From positions 31,281-95,280 of the forward strand of contig NZ_JAPCZF010000012.1 of the NCBI RefSeq assembly GCF_025938095.1: a DNA stretch of 64,000 nucleotides. Reading direction: 5' to 3'. Under the pieces are notes generated by a model. That model did no database searches. It worked only from the letters and a program-made list of their open reading frames with translations, and had not been told where the DNA came from. This DNA is from Novosphingobium sp. JCM 18896 (lineage in GTDB: Bacteria; Pseudomonadota; Alphaproteobacteria; Sphingomonadales; Sphingomonadaceae). Each line of letters opens with the position of its first letter. Position 1 is the first letter of the stretch. Made by a program: the position numbers and the translations under genes. Positions 62,373-64,000 of the stretch are shown in pieces.

Positions 62373-63363
62373 GATTTTCTCCATTGATGGGCCTAGCGAG
62401 GGAGTGAGCACGGGTCTTCCAAAGGGACGCGATGCCGCTGGCGAGGATTGCGAAGGTCATCGAGAGTGAGGCGACCGGGGGAATTTTGGCGAGGCCCAGC
62501 GCATCGGCGACGAAGATTTTCGAGCCGATGAATACGAGCAAAATCGCCAGAGCGTACTTTAGGTAGTGGAACCGATCTACCATGGCGGCGAGCGCGAAGT
62601 AGAGCGCGCGGAGACCGAGGATCGCGAAGATATTCGAGGTGTAGACGATGAAGGGATCGGTGGTGATCGCGAAGATCGCCGGCACGCTGTCGACCGCGAA
62701 AACGACATCGACAATCTCGACCATTAACAGCGCGAGCATGAGCGGCGTCATGAACCAGGCCGGCTTTCCCGTGACGGGATCGGCCTCCTTGACCCAGAAG
62801 CGCTCGCCGCGAAGTCCGTCCGTGACGCGGAAGTGCCGGCGAACCCATTTGAGCACCGGATTGGCCGCGACGTCGTATTCCTTGTCGGCGAACATCCACA
62901 TTTTGATGCCGGTGACGATCAGGAAAGCGGCGAAGAGGTAGAGCACCCACCCGAACTGTTCGACGAGCGCAGCGCCAAGCGCGATCATCACGGCGCGCAG
63001 GACGATCACGCCGAGAATGCCCCAGAACAGCACGCGATGCTGGTAAATGCGCGGCACAGCGAAATAGGTGAAGATCATGGCGATGACGAAGACATTGTCC
63101 ATCGCCAGGCTCTTCTCGATGACGAAGCCGGTCAGGTAGTTCATGCCGGCGGTCTCGCCCATGTACCACCACACCAAGCCACCGAAGGCAAGGCCGAGCG
63201 CGATATAGACCGCCGAGGTCACAAGGCTCTCGGCGACGCCGATTTCCTTCTGCTTCCGGTGTATGACGCCCAGGTCGACGACGAGCATTGTGATGATTGC
63301 GCCAAGAAAGCTCAGCCACAGCCAGAGCGGCGTGCCGAGCCAGAGATAGCTCAAAAGTTCCAT
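62365..63363 (-). CDS. TerC family integral membrane protein (Alx-like)
   Basis: A 332-residue membrane protein with about nine helices. The TerC hallmarks are MDNVFVIAMIFTYFAVP and EIVDVVFAVDSVPAIFAI, whose acidic residues lie in membrane segments. Members export manganese or calcium or act in pH and tellurite response. The start at 63363 (MELLSYLWLG) heads the gene. It lies upstream of the carbonic anhydrase on the same strand. A Mn2+ riboswitch might be expected upstream, but none could be shown. Confidence 0.92.
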   Translation of the reverse strand: MELLSYLWLGTPLWLWLSFLGAIITMLVVDLGVIHRKQKEIGVAESLVTSAVYIALGLAFGGLVWWYMGETAGMNYLTGFVIEKSLAMDNVFVIAMIFTYFAVPRIYQHRVLFWGILGVIVLRAVMIALGAALVEQFGWVLYLFAAFLIVTGIKMWMFADKEYDVAANPVLKWVRRHFRVTDGLRGERFWVKEADPVTGKPAWFMTPLMLALLMVEIVDVVFAVDSVPAIFAITTDPFIVYTSNIFAILGLRALYFALAAMVDRFHYLKYALAILLVFIGSKIFVADALGLAKIPPVASLSMTFAILASGIASLWKTRAHSLARPINGENHA

Positions 63364-63482
63364 CGGGAATTCCCATCGATTACTCGATGCGGTCCGACAT
63401 GGCGGTCATATATACCGTCAGAGGGTCCTGGTCCGCGAAGCTGGCGTGGACGGCGCCACAGCGCCGCCCTTCGGTTCTTCGA

Positions 63483-63656
63483 TTAAGCGGGGCGCATACG
63501 GCGCATGCCGGCAGCTAGCCTGTCCTTAACGGCGAGCCTCAGCTTTTTCAGTCTGATCAGCCGAAAGTTGTTGGGAACACGCCGACGCTTTTCCCTTTCG
63601 ATTTCGGCATCGATCCGCTTGTGAATAAGCGTGAGCCGGAACAGCCAGTTGGGCAT
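63483..63656 (-). CDS. Short DUF465 (YdcH)-like protein
   Basis: A 57-residue basic helical protein MPNWLFRLTLIHKRIDAEI followed by RLIRLKKLRLAVKDRL, the RLxxLKKxRLxxKDRL pattern of the DUF465/YdcH group common in sphingomonads. GGAGG lies six bases upstream of the ATG. The longer frame to 63722 has no added features. Function is unknown; members form small helical dimers. Confidence 0.75.
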   Translation of the reverse strand: MPNWLFRLTLIHKRIDAEIEREKRRRVPNNFRLIRLKKLRLAVKDRLAAGMRRMRPA

Positions 63657-64000
63657 CATGATCCTCCGTTGCTTTGAACGCTGTCCGCAAGAGACAGCAG
63701 GTCGGATGCGGCTCGACATCACGATCCTTTAATCGCCAGAGGGGCCCGGGCCGCAGGAGGAGAATAGGGTCGGTTGTCTCTCGAGGGTAATTGGAACCTG
63801 TCTTACTCCGCTATAGGGCCAGCCTATTGCGCACGAGAATGTCGAACTGGAGGATTTGGCGTTCAGACTGAAGCTGCGTAACCGTCCGGCCTGAGCCGCT
63901 TGTCGAGGTTGGGCTGTGAGCTGAAGACGTCCTTAGGGTCGCACACAAGGACGCGCTTAAGGACAGCCATGACGCAGGTAACGGTGCTGACGGGGGCGGG
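63657..64000. other. Region without a supported gene at the right edge
   Basis: About 340 bp. An ATG at 63970 on the plus strand starts a frame MTQVTVLTGAG that runs off the edge, and a 35-codon minus-strand frame lies at about 63864-63972. Neither can be supported. Confidence 0.5.

Noticed and set aside
63364..63482. Possible Mn2+ (yybP-ykoY) riboswitch upstream of the TerC gene
   Set aside because: I could not match the conserved core and paired stems of that riboswitch in this short leader. A covariance-model search would decide.
1..64000. CRISPR arrays, rRNA and tRNA genes
   Set aside because: No regularly spaced direct repeats, and no conserved tRNA or rRNA stretches were recognised by eye.

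Overview
The window looks like an accessory (catabolic island or megaplasmid-like) region of a sphingomonad (Sphingomonadales, for example Novosphingobium or Sphingobium). The grounds are GC-rich codon use, three large TonB-dependent receptors with sphingomonad-type plug starts, a CYP101-family (P450cam-like) enzyme, a MucR regulator, many CoA-linked catabolic genes, and short tail genes (bS21, YdcH/DUF465-like) typical of the order. No rRNA, tRNA or CRISPR array was recognised.

Region 1 (about 1-28 kb) is a catabolic regulon. Its gene groups are: a luciferase-like monooxygenase, flavin reductase and HisD-like dehydrogenase; an acyl-CoA ligase; a CMD-like protein with a TetR regulator; a SnoaL-like protein, two crotonases and a DUF2889 protein; a second ligase with a RibBA-like enzyme, a Rieske oxygenase and an SDR; an MFS permease; a molybdopterin enzyme with its ferredoxin and ferredoxin reductase; two TonB receptors; an SMP-30 lactonase; and an NAD-dependent epimerase with a GST. 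Seven copies of an 18-bp palindrome (consensus GTCAACWMWNRTGTTGAC) lie only in the intergenic control regions of these groups. I infer one shared regulator, most likely the KstR2-like TetR at about 3.7-4.4 kb, which sits downstream of one copy. This regulon is the most interesting signal in the window.

Region 2 (about 27-39 kb) is a CoA-ester degradation block without the palindrome. It holds a 2-hydroxyacid dehydrogenase, aldehyde dehydrogenase, crotonase, thiolase, 3-hydroxyacyl-CoA dehydrogenase-like SDR, a fused 2-oxoacid:ferredoxin oxidoreductase, GST, Rieske ferredoxin, aldo-keto reductase and a SnoaL-like protein. Region 3 (about 39-50 kb) holds two P450s, an FMN-dependent 2-hydroxyacid oxidase/dehydrogenase, AraC and TetR regulators, a third TonB receptor, a PdR-like ferredoxin reductase and an AAHS-type permease. 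Two further, different inverted repeats lie at its P450 promoters. The overall substrate is not proven. A luciferase-like oxygenase with its reductase, a P450cam relative, acyl-CoA ligases and beta-oxidation enzymes together resemble terpenoid or alicyclic ring degradation, but that is inference.

Region 4 (about 50.5-61.6 kb) is mobile and decaying. It holds a diguanylate cyclase split by one amber codon, bS21, a tyrosine recombinase cut by a Tn3-family terminus, a fragment of one Tn3 transposase, a complete second Tn3-family element (53171-58352) with tnpA, tnpR and an unknown passenger gene, an ispH fragment abutting that element, a small CxxC protein, mucR, and a frameshifted and deleted ParB-family remnant. 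Region 5 (61.6-63.7 kb) holds an exported beta-carbonic anhydrase, a TerC-family membrane protein and a DUF465-like small protein.
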